Assembly: GCA_900548315.1 (NCBI GenBank)
Contig: URJU01000006.1
Coordinates: forward strand, 1-30,881
Length of the DNA: 30,881 nucleotides
Reading direction: 5' to 3'
Source of the DNA: an uncultured Coprococcus sp.
GTDB taxonomy: Bacteria > Bacillota > Clostridia > Lachnospirales > Lachnospiraceae
The notes beneath the pieces were generated by a model. That model was not told where the DNA came from, made no database searches, and saw only the letters and a program-made list of their open reading frames with translations. Position 1 is the stretch's first letter, and each line of letters begins with the position of its first letter. The position numbers and the translations under genes were made by a program. This document shows positions 7,798-15,585 of this stretch, in pieces.

Positions 7798-9696
7798 TTA
7801 TTCTGTCACGGCCTTCTTGCCAGTGTACAGCTGATAATATCTGCCCTTCATGTCAATGAGCTGATCGTGGGTGCCTCGCTCTATGATGCGTCCCTGCTCC
7901 ATGACCATGATACAGTCCGCGTCCTTGACCGTGGAAAGTCGGTGAGCTATGACAAATGACGTTCTTCCCTCCATGAGGGCATCCATTCCCTTTGAAACCA
8001 TGGCCTCGGTTCTCGTATCAATGGATGATGTAGCCTCATCGAGGATCAGAGCCGGTGGATCTGCAACCGCCGCCCTCGCGATAGCCAGCAGCTGTCTCTG
8101 TCCCTGACTGAGATTTGCCCCGTCTCCGGTGAGCACTGTGTTGTAGCCGTCAGGAAGACGCTTTATGAAATCGTGGGCATTTGCCAGCTTTGCAGCCTTG
8201 ATGCACTCCTCATCCGTGGCATCCAGTTTGCCGTATCTTATGTTGTCCATGACTGTTCCTGTGAACAGATGTGTATCCTGAAGAACTATACCAAGGCTTC
8301 GCCTGAGATCCGGCTTTTTGATCTTGCCTATGTTGATATTGTCGTACCTTATCTTGCCGTCCTGTATATCGTAAAACCTGTTTATCAGATTGGTTATAGT
8401 CGTCTTGCCCGCACCTGTACTTCCGACAAATGCAATCTTCTGACCAGGCTTTGCATACATATTTATGTCGTGCAGAACTATCTTATCCGGGTTGTAACCG
8501 AAATCAACATTCTCAAATTCAACCTCACCTGTGAGTTCCCTGTATGTCACTTCACCTGTCTCATGCCTATGTCTCCATGCCCAGAGTCCGGTTCTCTCCT
8601 CGGTCTCCGTGAGATTGCCATTTGCATCCTTCTTTGCATTTACCAGCTCAACATAGCCCTCGTCCTCCTCAGGTTTCTCGTCTGTCATGGTAAATACCCT
8701 GTCAGCTCCGGCAGCCGCCATAACTATTGCATTGATCTGCTGACTTATCTGTGTAACCGGCATCGTAAAGCCCTTGTTAAGCGTCAGGAATGCCACAAGT
8801 GTTCCTATGGTAAGCCCTGACCAGCCATTTACTGCAAGTACACCTCCAAGTACAGCACAGAGAACGTAGCTTATGTTTCCAAGGTTTGCATTCACCGGCA
8901 TGGTAATGTTGGCTATCATATTGGCCTTGTAGGCGCTGTCCTGAAGAGATCTGTTCAACTTGCAGAAATCGTCATATGCCTTTTCTTCGTGGCAGAACAC
9001 CTTGACAACCTTCTGGCCGCTCATCATTTCCTCTATATAGCCATTTACCTTACCAAGATCCTGCTGCTGCTTCATGAAGTATCTTCCCGACTTCGCGCCC
9101 AAGCTCGACGTCGCCTTTATCATGATAAGCACCATGACGACTGACAGCACCGTGAGCGGTATATCAAGAACTATCATCGCAATGAGTGTTGAAATAAATG
9201 TGATGCTTGAGTTTATAAGCTGCGGCATACTCTGGCTTATGACCTGGCGGAGTGTGTCAACATCATTGGTGTACACCGACATGATATCTCCATGTGCATG
9301 CGTATCAAAGAAAGATATCGGAAGAGATTCCATTCGCTCAAAGAGCTGAACTCTGAGCCGTTTCATGGTTCCCTGGGTCACATTTACCATGATCCTGTTG
9401 TACGCGTATGCGCAGATGATTCCCAGCACAAGTATAAGACCAAGCCCCAGCATCCTGTGGGCGAGAGGTCCATAATCAGGCGTGCTCTGTTTCATCATCG
9501 GTTCAATATATACATCGATAAGTTTCTGCATGAACATCGATATACTCAGTATTGCAAGCGCCGATATAAGTATGCTGACCACAACCGTGACGCATGCCAG
9601 CTTATATTCCTTGAGGACATATCGGAGCAATCTTCCAAGTGCCTTCATGGGATTTTTCCCTTGATTCTTTCCCGTTTTCTTCATGTCTATGTCCAT
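7798..9696 (-). CDS. Heterodimeric ABC exporter, subunit with consensus catalytic residues
   Basis: A 632-residue half-transporter: six membrane helices (about 30-335) followed by an ATPase domain. Walker A is GSTGAGKT (425-432), the Q-loop is VLQDTHLF, Walker B is ALILDEATSS with catalytic Glu554, and the H-loop is IAHRLS with His585. The signature is LSQGQ (529-533) rather than LSGGQ, as expected of the partner whose signature faces a degenerate site. A hydrophilic insert of about 45 residues (345-390) separates the two domains. It is encoded 30 bp after its partner, so the two form an operon. Such pairs (LmrCD, BmrCD, TM287/288) export drugs or lipids, but the substrate here is unknown. 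AAAGGAGG supports the start. Confidence 0.92.
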   Translation of the reverse strand: MDIDMKKTGKNQGKNPMKALGRLLRYVLKEYKLACVTVVVSILISALAILSISMFMQKLIDVYIEPMMKQSTPDYGPLAHRMLGLGLILVLGIICAYAYNRIMVNVTQGTMKRLRVQLFERMESLPISFFDTHAHGDIMSVYTNDVDTLRQVISQSMPQLINSSITFISTLIAMIVLDIPLTVLSVVMVLIMIKATSSLGAKSGRYFMKQQQDLGKVNGYIEEMMSGQKVVKVFCHEEKAYDDFCKLNRSLQDSAYKANMIANITMPVNANLGNISYVLCAVLGGVLAVNGWSGLTIGTLVAFLTLNKGFTMPVTQISQQINAIVMAAAGADRVFTMTDEKPEEDEGYVELVNAKKDANGNLTETEERTGLWAWRHRHETGEVTYRELTGEVEFENVDFGYNPDKIVLHDINMYAKPGQKIAFVGSTGAGKTTITNLINRFYDIQDGKIRYDNINIGKIKKPDLRRSLGIVLQDTHLFTGTVMDNIRYGKLDATDEECIKAAKLANAHDFIKRLPDGYNTVLTGDGANLSQGQRQLLAIARAAVADPPALILDEATSSIDTRTEAMVSKGMDALMEGRTSFVIAHRLSTVKDADCIMVMEQGRIIERGTHDQLIDMKGRYYQLYTGKKAVTE

Positions 9697-9726
9697 ATTT
9701 CCTTCCTCCTTTCACTTCATTATTTT

Positions 9727-11478
9727 TTAATTCATCTTCTCATCGAAATCTCCGCCGCCAGACATCTGGACGTCATAGATCTCCTTATATATCGTGTTGT
9801 TCTTCAGCAGATTCTCATGTGTGTCAAATCCACTCACCATTCCGTTATCCAGAACTATGATCCTGTCAGCATCCTGCACACTTGATATTCTCTGGGATAT
9901 GATGATCTTGGTGGTGTTCGGTATCTTGGTTGCAAATGCCTGCCTGATCTTCGCATCCGTAGCGGTGTCAACTGCGCTTGTGGAATCATCGAGAATGAGT
10001 ACCTTCGGGCTCTTGAGCAGCGCTCTGGCAATACAGAGTCTCTGCTTCTGACCACCAGACACGTTGCTTCCGCCCTGCTCGATCCAGGTGTTGTATCCAT
10101 CCGGCATCCTGTCTATGAACTCATCCGCACAGGCAAGCTCGCACACCTCACGGCACTCATTCTCCGTGGCATCCGCCTTGCCCCATCTCAGGTTATCAAG
10201 TATCGTGCCTGAGAACAACACATTCTTCTGGAGCACAACCGCCACTTCATTTCGGATGACCTCCATATCGTAATCGCGCACGTCATGTCCTCCGACACAG
10301 ACCGAACCACCGTCCGGTTTCACATCGTAAAGTCTGCTTATCAGATTGACAAATGTCGACTTACCGCAGCCGGTTCCGCCTATCACACCAACTGTCTCTC
10401 CAGACTTTATGTGAATGTCGATATCCTTCAGCGTGTCCTCTGCACTTCCTGCCTTATATACAAAATCAACATGGTTAAAATCTATTCTTCCGTCAGGGAC
10501 CTCCATGATCGGCTCATCAGGATTAGTCATGGTCGGGGCCTCCTCAAGGACCTCAGATATACGTCTCATACTCGCCATGCTCATGGAGATCATGACAAAT
10601 ACCATGGACAGCATCATCAGCGACATCATCATACTCATGACATAGCTGAAAAGTGAGGTGAGATTACCTGTCGTCATACTTCCGCCGACTATGAAGTGCG
10701 CTCCGATCCATGAGAGGAGCATCATACATGTGAAGATGACGAACATCATGATAGGATTGTTGAAAGCCAGCAGACTCTCAGCCTTTATGGACAGTTCCGC
10801 AAGAACCTCTGCTGCCTTCCCAAACTTCTTATCCTCATATTCTTCCCTGACAAATGCCTTTACAACTCTTATCGCTGATACATTTTCCTGAACACTGGCA
10901 TTCAGGTTATCATAGTTTCTGAACACTTCGTCAAATATAGGTGTCACCTTGAATATGATGAAGAACAGGCCAAATCCAAGAACCACAAGTGCCGCCACAA
11001 ATATAAATGACAGCTCCACGTTGATGGTGAAACACATTATCATGCTGCATATGAGCATGAGCGGTGCCCTTACCGCTATTCGTATGAGCATCTGATATGC
11101 ATTCTGTACATTTGTCACATCAGTTGTCATTCGTGTTATAAGACTTGCGGTGCTGAATTTGTCAATGTTGGTAAATGAGAACTCCTGAACATTCCTGTAC
11201 ATGCCCTCCCTCAGGTTACACGCGAATCCTGTTGATGCGCTGGCAGCGAATTTGCCCGCCATCACTCCAAAGAAAAGGCTTAGGAAAGCCAGTACAAGCA
11301 TGAGTCCGCCATACATATACACCTTGCTCATGTCCTGTCCGTTGATTCCCTCATCGATTATCTTGGCGGTCACAAATGGAATGAGGATCTCCATGAAGAC
11401 CTCTGCCGCCGTAAATACAGGTGTGAGTATCGAATCCTTCTTGTACTCACCCACCTGACCAAGCAATGTTTTGATCAT
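9727..11478 (-). CDS. Heterodimeric ABC exporter, subunit with degenerate ATPase site
   Basis: A 583-residue half-transporter with six membrane helices (about 18-310) and an ATPase domain. Walker A is GGTGCGKS (367-374) and the signature is a canonical VSGGQ (473-477). Walker B ends in LILDDS, so the catalytic glutamate is replaced by Asp498. The H-loop reads ISQRIS, with Gln529 in place of histidine. These two substitutions are the hallmark of the non-hydrolysing site in heterodimeric exporters. The next gene supplies the matching non-consensus signature, so the pair is self-consistent. I start at the ATG at 11478, preceded by AAGGAGGAAA; an upstream ATG at 11532 lacks a ribosome site. No MarR-type regulator, often found with such exporters, is adjacent. 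Confidence 0.92.
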   Translation of the reverse strand: MIKTLLGQVGEYKKDSILTPVFTAAEVFMEILIPFVTAKIIDEGINGQDMSKVYMYGGLMLVLAFLSLFFGVMAGKFAASASTGFACNLREGMYRNVQEFSFTNIDKFSTASLITRMTTDVTNVQNAYQMLIRIAVRAPLMLICSMIMCFTINVELSFIFVAALVVLGFGLFFIIFKVTPIFDEVFRNYDNLNASVQENVSAIRVVKAFVREEYEDKKFGKAAEVLAELSIKAESLLAFNNPIMMFVIFTCMMLLSWIGAHFIVGGSMTTGNLTSLFSYVMSMMMSLMMLSMVFVMISMSMASMRRISEVLEEAPTMTNPDEPIMEVPDGRIDFNHVDFVYKAGSAEDTLKDIDIHIKSGETVGVIGGTGCGKSTFVNLISRLYDVKPDGGSVCVGGHDVRDYDMEVIRNEVAVVLQKNVLFSGTILDNLRWGKADATENECREVCELACADEFIDRMPDGYNTWIEQGGSNVSGGQKQRLCIARALLKSPKVLILDDSTSAVDTATDAKIRQAFATKIPNTTKIIISQRISSVQDADRIIVLDNGMVSGFDTHENLLKNNTIYKEIYDVQMSGGGDFDEKMN

Positions 11479-11603
11479 TCTATTTCCTCCTTGTTTCATT
11501 TTGAAATGCTGACAGAATCCACAGATGCACAAAATCAGGAATTTGATTTATGATATGCGATATCTGATCGTCAGCTATGTGTGATTTGACGCAAGTTGCA
11601 TAA

Positions 11604-11632
11604 ATATTAATACTTCTATTTTTTAATGTCAA
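11604..11632 (-). promoter_or_regulatory. Sigma-A promoter of the ABC exporter operon
   Basis: Minus strand TTGACA (11627-11632), 17-bp spacer, TAATAT (11604-11609). It lies in an AT-rich stretch and leaves a leader of roughly 120 nt before the first exporter gene. The rest of the 11479-11783 gap holds only the terminator at 11687-11731. Confidence 0.7.
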
Positions 11633-11686
11633 TAGTATACAGAAGCGTTTCATCTGTGAAATTTCTGTGTATTTAAAGTCATATTA

Positions 11687-11731
11687 AAAATGAGGCATAT
11701 GAACATCTTCTTAGTCCATATGCCTCATTTT
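11687..11731. terminator. Terminator after the surface protein gene
   Basis: A perfect 15-bp stem (AAAATGAGGCATATG at 11687-11701, its complement at 11717-11731) with a 15-nt loop and A/T-rich flanks. It is placed to end transcription of the surface protein gene and to insulate the exporter promoter. Confidence 0.8.
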
Positions 11732-11783
11732 ATAGAGATCTAATATGTAATTTCTGCTCTAACAGCCATTTCTTTCAAAGCCA

Positions 11784-13337
11784 TCAATGGGTCTTGAACC
11801 TTTTCTTAACACAAATTCCTGCAACACCCACTATTGAAACAAACATAAGAATAACATACAACTGCAAGTCTGTACTGTCACCAGTTTTTGGAGATGATTG
11901 TGTTGTTTTATCCGTTGTACTTGTCTCCTGTGTTTTATTGGTTGTATCTTCCGAAGGCTCCTGTGTTGCACTGGTTGTATCTTCCGAAGGCTCCTGTGTT
12001 GTACTGGTTGTATCTTCCGAAGGCTCTTGTGTTGTACTGGTTGTATCTTCCGAAGGCTCCTGTGTCCCCGTTGTCTTCTCGCTTACTGTAAAATGAGCTG
12101 TCGCTGTTCCGCTTTCAGAGACAATGCCAAGTGTATGCTCACCCTTCGAAAAACCGGCAACATAATCCTCTTTCAATGTTACGATTATACTTCCAGATTC
12201 CACCGTATAATTACTCTCATCTATGGTCTTTCCGTCAACCTCAACACGAATAAAATCCCTGTATGCAGCATCAGATGTGAATGATAGTGCATTCTTCGCA
12301 CCTGCTGTTACTGTTGCTCCATCTCCCTTGATAATAACAGGGGCAAGTTTCGCAAGCACTGTGTCTTCCTTTTTAATTTCATTTTCTGCTTCTTCATCAC
12401 TAAAATACTTATTACATTTATCACAGAACCAATATGTAATGTTTCCTTCTTTTGCAGCAGTAGCAGCTTGCTTTTCTACTTTTTCCATATCGTGGCCGGC
12501 GTTTTCTGCTGTCCGTACATTTTCCTTTGTTTGAGTTTCAAAAGCAGAATTTTCAAATGTTACACTGTATGTAGTTAATTCTGGCAATACGCAGTTCTTT
12601 TCCTGTATTACTGTTGCTGTTGTATCTGCTGTCTCACTTTCTACGCCATCACATGCTGTACATTTTCTTTCTGCTGTACAGTGTTGATCGTCTGTGCTCC
12701 ATGTGTATTTTACTTCTCCATAACTATGACCTGTTGCCGGAATCTCCGTATAGGTGGTGTAATCACAGTTACTGCAGGTATCGTAAGCTTCCCAACCGTT
12801 TGCGGTACAAGTCGCCGCCTGTGCATCGTGATGCACGAAGTCGTGACCCGTAGCTTGGATCGTCTCTGTTTTTATTCTGCCGCATCCAATGCAAGTATAC
12901 TTTCTCTCCCCCTCTGTTGTGCAGGTTGGAGAAATAGTTATAGTGCCATTATCCCAAATATGTACTCCAACATCGCCCTTTTCTGCGCAGACATTACACT
13001 CATGCCAATGATTGTTTTCATCCGAAATCCAGTTTGAGTTCCAATCATGTCCGAGAGGGGTGGATGTTCCTCCGCAGATCGTGCAAGTCTGTCCGCTTGT
13101 GCAGGTTGCCGTTCCACTCCACACATGCGCAGAACGTGGATTGGTGATATTAGTGCCACATTCTGTGCAATAAACGTGATGCCAATGATATCCAGCGTCT
13201 TTGTATTCATAAGTTCCGGTTGTACTTACCCATTTACCACAGATGTCGCAATAGGCTCTGCCCGCATATGCCGGTATCCGCAGCAGCATCAGCACCATGC
13301 ACATAGTGAGCAGGGTGGTCAAAATTCTTCTCTTCAT
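11784..13337 (-). CDS. Sortase-anchored Cys/His-rich surface protein
   Basis: A 517-residue secreted wall protein. A signal peptide (1-25, cut after AYA) is followed by a region to about residue 330 with eight CxxC pairs, including YCDICG, YCTECG, TCTICG, ECNVC, TCIGCG, TCSNC, KCTAC and FCDKC. These alternate with ATGH and HxWH segments, suggesting zinc-ribbon-like metal-binding or disulfide-linked modules. An Ig-like domain follows (about 335-420: DGKTIDESNYTVESGS, then GEHTLGIV). Next comes a Thr/Ser/Glu-rich stalk with four 11-residue repeats (TQEPSEDTTST type). The C-terminus has an SPKTGD sorting signal, a hydrophobic helix and a basic tail (KKRFKTH). No sortase gene is in the window. 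AAGGGGG precedes the start. The LuxR-type regulator gene lies 116 bp upstream. Confidence 0.85.
   Translation of the reverse strand: MKRRILTTLLTMCMVLMLLRIPAYAGRAYCDICGKWVSTTGTYEYKDAGYHWHHVYCTECGTNITNPRSAHVWSGTATCTSGQTCTICGGTSTPLGHDWNSNWISDENNHWHECNVCAEKGDVGVHIWDNGTITISPTCTTEGERKYTCIGCGRIKTETIQATGHDFVHHDAQAATCTANGWEAYDTCSNCDYTTYTEIPATGHSYGEVKYTWSTDDQHCTAERKCTACDGVESETADTTATVIQEKNCVLPELTTYSVTFENSAFETQTKENVRTAENAGHDMEKVEKQAATAAKEGNITYWFCDKCNKYFSDEEAENEIKKEDTVLAKLAPVIIKGDGATVTAGAKNALSFTSDAAYRDFIRVEVDGKTIDESNYTVESGSIIVTLKEDYVAGFSKGEHTLGIVSESGTATAHFTVSEKTTGTQEPSEDTTSTTQEPSEDTTSTTQEPSEDTTSATQEPSEDTTNKTQETSTTDKTTQSSPKTGDSTDLQLYVILMFVSIVGVAGICVKKRFKTH
11940..12071 (-). repeat. Four tandem 33-bp repeats in the surface protein stalk
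   Basis: Units begin at 11940, 11973, 12006 and 12039 and are nearly identical at base level, differing at one or two positions. Each encodes 11 residues of the TQEPSEDTTST type. High base identity suggests recent expansion by slippage or recombination. No spacers separate the units, so this is not a CRISPR array. Confidence 0.9.
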
Positions 13338-13453
13338 ATAGTTTCCCCCTTATAAACAAAATTGAATTTAGGTAGTGATTTCTGTATATAAAGATTTTAT
13401 CATTTTGACTTCTTCCATGTAATCTCCGTTTCGATACGAAAATGTATATTTTC

Positions 13454-14455
13454 CTATTTCAGCATATAATTTTTCAGCTCATCCCTCTTATTTATATTCA
13501 TTTTTTCATAAATCCTGCTCAGATAAGTTTTAACCGTATTTGGTGAAAATCCCAGATAATCTGCAATTTCCTGATTATTCCAATCTCGGCTTGCCAGCAT
13601 TGCAATCGAGAATTCCACTGTGGATAATGCATCCGTCACTGAATTTCCTGACATAGGATTGTGGATTGACATCCATCCCCTGCTAAAGGCAATGACTTTA
13701 TCAGATAATTTGTTATATAGTTTTGAATCCTCCTTGCGGATACATGACTCCAGAAGTCCCTGCAGCAAACCATGATGTTCAATAAAGGGTTCCAAAAATT
13801 CGTCTTCTTTCGCCAGATTCCACGCCAGCATCAATGCATCCTTTGCTTTCTGCAGATGTTTCAGATTCATCTGACACATTGCAATCATACAATACAGATA
13901 GATCATACTAATAGGATATACATCATCCCTGAACATCAATGCTGCCTCGCAAATTCCAAGTGCCCTGCCATACTCGCCTTTTAAATATGCCATGTGAGCT
14001 ATTACATAGGCAGAAAACAGCTTAATTCCAGGCGGCAATGTTACTGCATAAAGCTCCACATCCGGAAGTTCATCCACCGAAAGATGCAAAAGCACAGAGG
14101 ACATATATCCCGCAAATACACTGACAGCCCTGTCCTCAGCGGATGAAGGATTTTTCGTCTCTTTTTCAAGACATTTCTGAATCTCCCTCAGTCCTTTTCT
14201 TGATGCAGCTTCTCTGCCAAGTGTCAGATTAGAGTATACATATAACAGGCAGGATGACATCTTCAATTTTATATTATGGCTCATCAGATAACGTTCTGCT
14301 ATATGATTGCACTCCTCCGCCTGCCCGTTAAAATAATAGTATTCAGCACGTGCTATCTCCTGAAAATCCCTGTCTTCAAAACTGTCTACCGTCTTTTTCG
14401 CTTCACCCGGTTGAAATGCTGCATTGATCAACGGCAGTATGGTATATTCACTCAT
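13454..14455 (-). CDS. LuxR-type transcriptional regulator with TPR-like sensor region
   Basis: A 333-residue regulator. The last ~55 residues form a LuxR/GerE helix-turn-helix (NNQEIADYLGFSPNTVKTYL, then a KMNINKRDEL recognition tail). The N-terminal ~260 residues are helical, rich in Ala/Leu/Tyr pairs, and resemble the tetratricopeptide region of MalT/LAL-type regulators. No P-loop ATPase domain is present, unlike true LAL proteins. I use the ATG at 14455, which has GGAGGG upstream; the frame continues to 14476. It lies 33 bp after the PAP2 phosphatase gene, probably co-transcribed with it, and 116 bp before the surface protein gene. Control of that gene is a reasonable guess from position only. 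Confidence 0.82.
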   Translation of the reverse strand: MSEYTILPLINAAFQPGEAKKTVDSFEDRDFQEIARAEYYYFNGQAEECNHIAERYLMSHNIKLKMSSCLLYVYSNLTLGREAASRKGLREIQKCLEKETKNPSSAEDRAVSVFAGYMSSVLLHLSVDELPDVELYAVTLPPGIKLFSAYVIAHMAYLKGEYGRALGICEAALMFRDDVYPISMIYLYCMIAMCQMNLKHLQKAKDALMLAWNLAKEDEFLEPFIEHHGLLQGLLESCIRKEDSKLYNKLSDKVIAFSRGWMSIHNPMSGNSVTDALSTVEFSIAMLASRDWNNQEIADYLGFSPNTVKTYLSRIYEKMNINKRDELKNYMLK

Positions 14456-14488
14456 GATCGTATCCCTCCAAACCAACGATCCGCCAAA

Positions 14489-15001
14489 TCATTTATCAAT
14501 CGCTCTAAGTATAAGTCCTGCTGCCACTCCAGCTGCCACGCCTACCACTATTCCGCCAATGATATCTGTCGGGAAATGCACATACAGATACATTCTTGAG
14601 AACGCTATGAGGATCGCTATCACACAGGATATTGCGCCCAACAATTTCTTTCTGCTCATGAACAACGCCGTGACAGCTGCAAATGATGCCGCCGTGTGTC
14701 CCGATGGGAAGGAATAATCCTTTGGTTTCTTCACTATCAGATTTGTAAAATTCGCCACATCATACGGTCTTGTTCTGGCAACCAGATTCTTTAACAGACA
14801 GTTGGTCATAAGCAAATCCAGTACCAATGCTATAGCCATGCATATTCCTACTTTTCTGGTCCTTGGGATGATGAGCAGCACAGCCGCCATTACTATCCAC
14901 AGTATTCCCGCATTTCCAAGGGATGTGATCGCCACCATGATCTTGTCAAGCCATGGAGTATGTATATTCTGGAGAGCGTCAAGGACTTCTATCTCCCACA
15001 T
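14489..15001 (-). CDS. PAP2-family membrane phosphatase
   Basis: A 170-residue integral membrane phosphatase of the PAP2/undecaprenyl-diphosphatase-like superfamily. The three motifs are present: C1 as KNLVARTRPYD, C2 as PSGHT and C3 as SRMYLYVHFPTD, with the catalytic histidine in each of C2 and C3. About five membrane helices are evident. Members dephosphorylate phosphatidic acid, diacylglycerol pyrophosphate or undecaprenyl pyrophosphate at the outer face of the membrane; the substrate here is not determinable. The ATG overlaps the TGA of the upstream tautomerase-like gene (TGATG), and there is little independent ribosome site, so translation is probably coupled. Confidence 0.88.
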   Translation of the reverse strand: MWEIEVLDALQNIHTPWLDKIMVAITSLGNAGILWIVMAAVLLIIPRTRKVGICMAIALVLDLLMTNCLLKNLVARTRPYDVANFTNLIVKKPKDYSFPSGHTAASFAAVTALFMSRKKLLGAISCVIAILIAFSRMYLYVHFPTDIIGGIVVGVAAGVAAGLILRAIDK

Positions 15002-15342
15002 CAGAAGTTACCGCCGTTCCAGCCCCAGTCATGTACGCCGTGGTAAGTCACGTACACCGCATTTCCCGGGATTCCAAGCACATCTGCAAATATATCGCAG
15101 ATTTTTCCTGTCATGGCATCACACGCTTTTGGAGTCACATCACCGAATACGCTGACTTCCACATATGCGCCCTTATCCAGCTTCTTTCCGCCCATGAACA
15201 GGTCGTATCCATCGTTGATGCCGACCATAAGGTAGCTCTCCGTCTTGTTCATCGTTGTTATCGCCTGACCGAGACTGCTCTTAAGAGTCTCCTTCTGGTC
15301 ATCACTCATCTTTACTGTAACCTTTGAATCTATAAATGGCAT
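15001..15342 (-). CDS. MIF/tautomerase superfamily protein
   Basis: A 113-residue protein related to macrophage migration inhibitory factor and phenylpyruvate tautomerase. The initiator is followed by Pro (MPFIDSK), the catalytic N-terminal base in this superfamily. The YLMVGIND and LGIPGNAVYVTYH segments and the WGWNGGNF tail match MIF-like proteins. It is likely a small cytoplasmic trimer; bacterial substrates are generally unknown. AAAGGAGGG precedes the ATG. The stop codon overlaps the PAP2 phosphatase start. Upstream is a long palindromic element whose near arm includes a TTGACA that could act as this gene's -35 hexamer. Confidence 0.88.
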   Translation of the reverse strand: MPFIDSKVTVKMSDDQKETLKSSLGQAITTMNKTESYLMVGINDGYDLFMGGKKLDKGAYVEVSVFGDVTPKACDAMTGKICDIFADVLGIPGNAVYVTYHGVHDWGWNGGNF

Positions 15343-15366
15343 TTCTTATCCCTCCTTTGATGTTGG

Positions 15367-15560
15367 ATTTTGCCAATATCTAAGTTAATATTACATGAAT
15401 GTCAATCATACCCATCAGGGGGCGCTCCCGCTTAACTCAGCCTGCAACGGTACTAAGGTGCCGCCTGCTGCGCCACCTAAGAACCGGCGGCATCGTATTC
15501 CCCTGATTGGGTTATGTTTGAACATTCATGTAAAAATATAATTATTATATATGGCAAAAT
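15367..15560. repeat. 194-bp intergenic element folding as one long imperfect hairpin
   Basis: The ends are inverted copies of ATTTTGCC (15367-15374 and 15553-15560). Further in, TTACATGAATGT (15391-15402) pairs with ACATTCATGTAA (15521-15532), and an ATCAGGGG stretch pairs with CCCCTGAT. The GC-rich centre pairs GGTACTAAGGTG with CCACCTAAGAACC. The element fills most of the gap between nadE and the tautomerase gene. It carries no open frame and resembles a miniature inverted-repeat element or a structured RNA. Confidence 0.75.
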
Positions 15561-15585
15561 CCTATAATTCCGCTATAAAATATGT

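Noticed and set aside
11940..12071. Regular 33-bp repeats resembling a CRISPR array
   Set aside because: There are no spacers; the repeats are contiguous, in frame and encode a stalk in a wall protein.
13368..13418. A 16-codon open frame between the LuxR regulator and the surface protein (MEEVKMIKSLYTEITT)
   Set aside because: It has a GGAGAT-like site, but it is too short to separate from chance and I see no leader-peptide logic.
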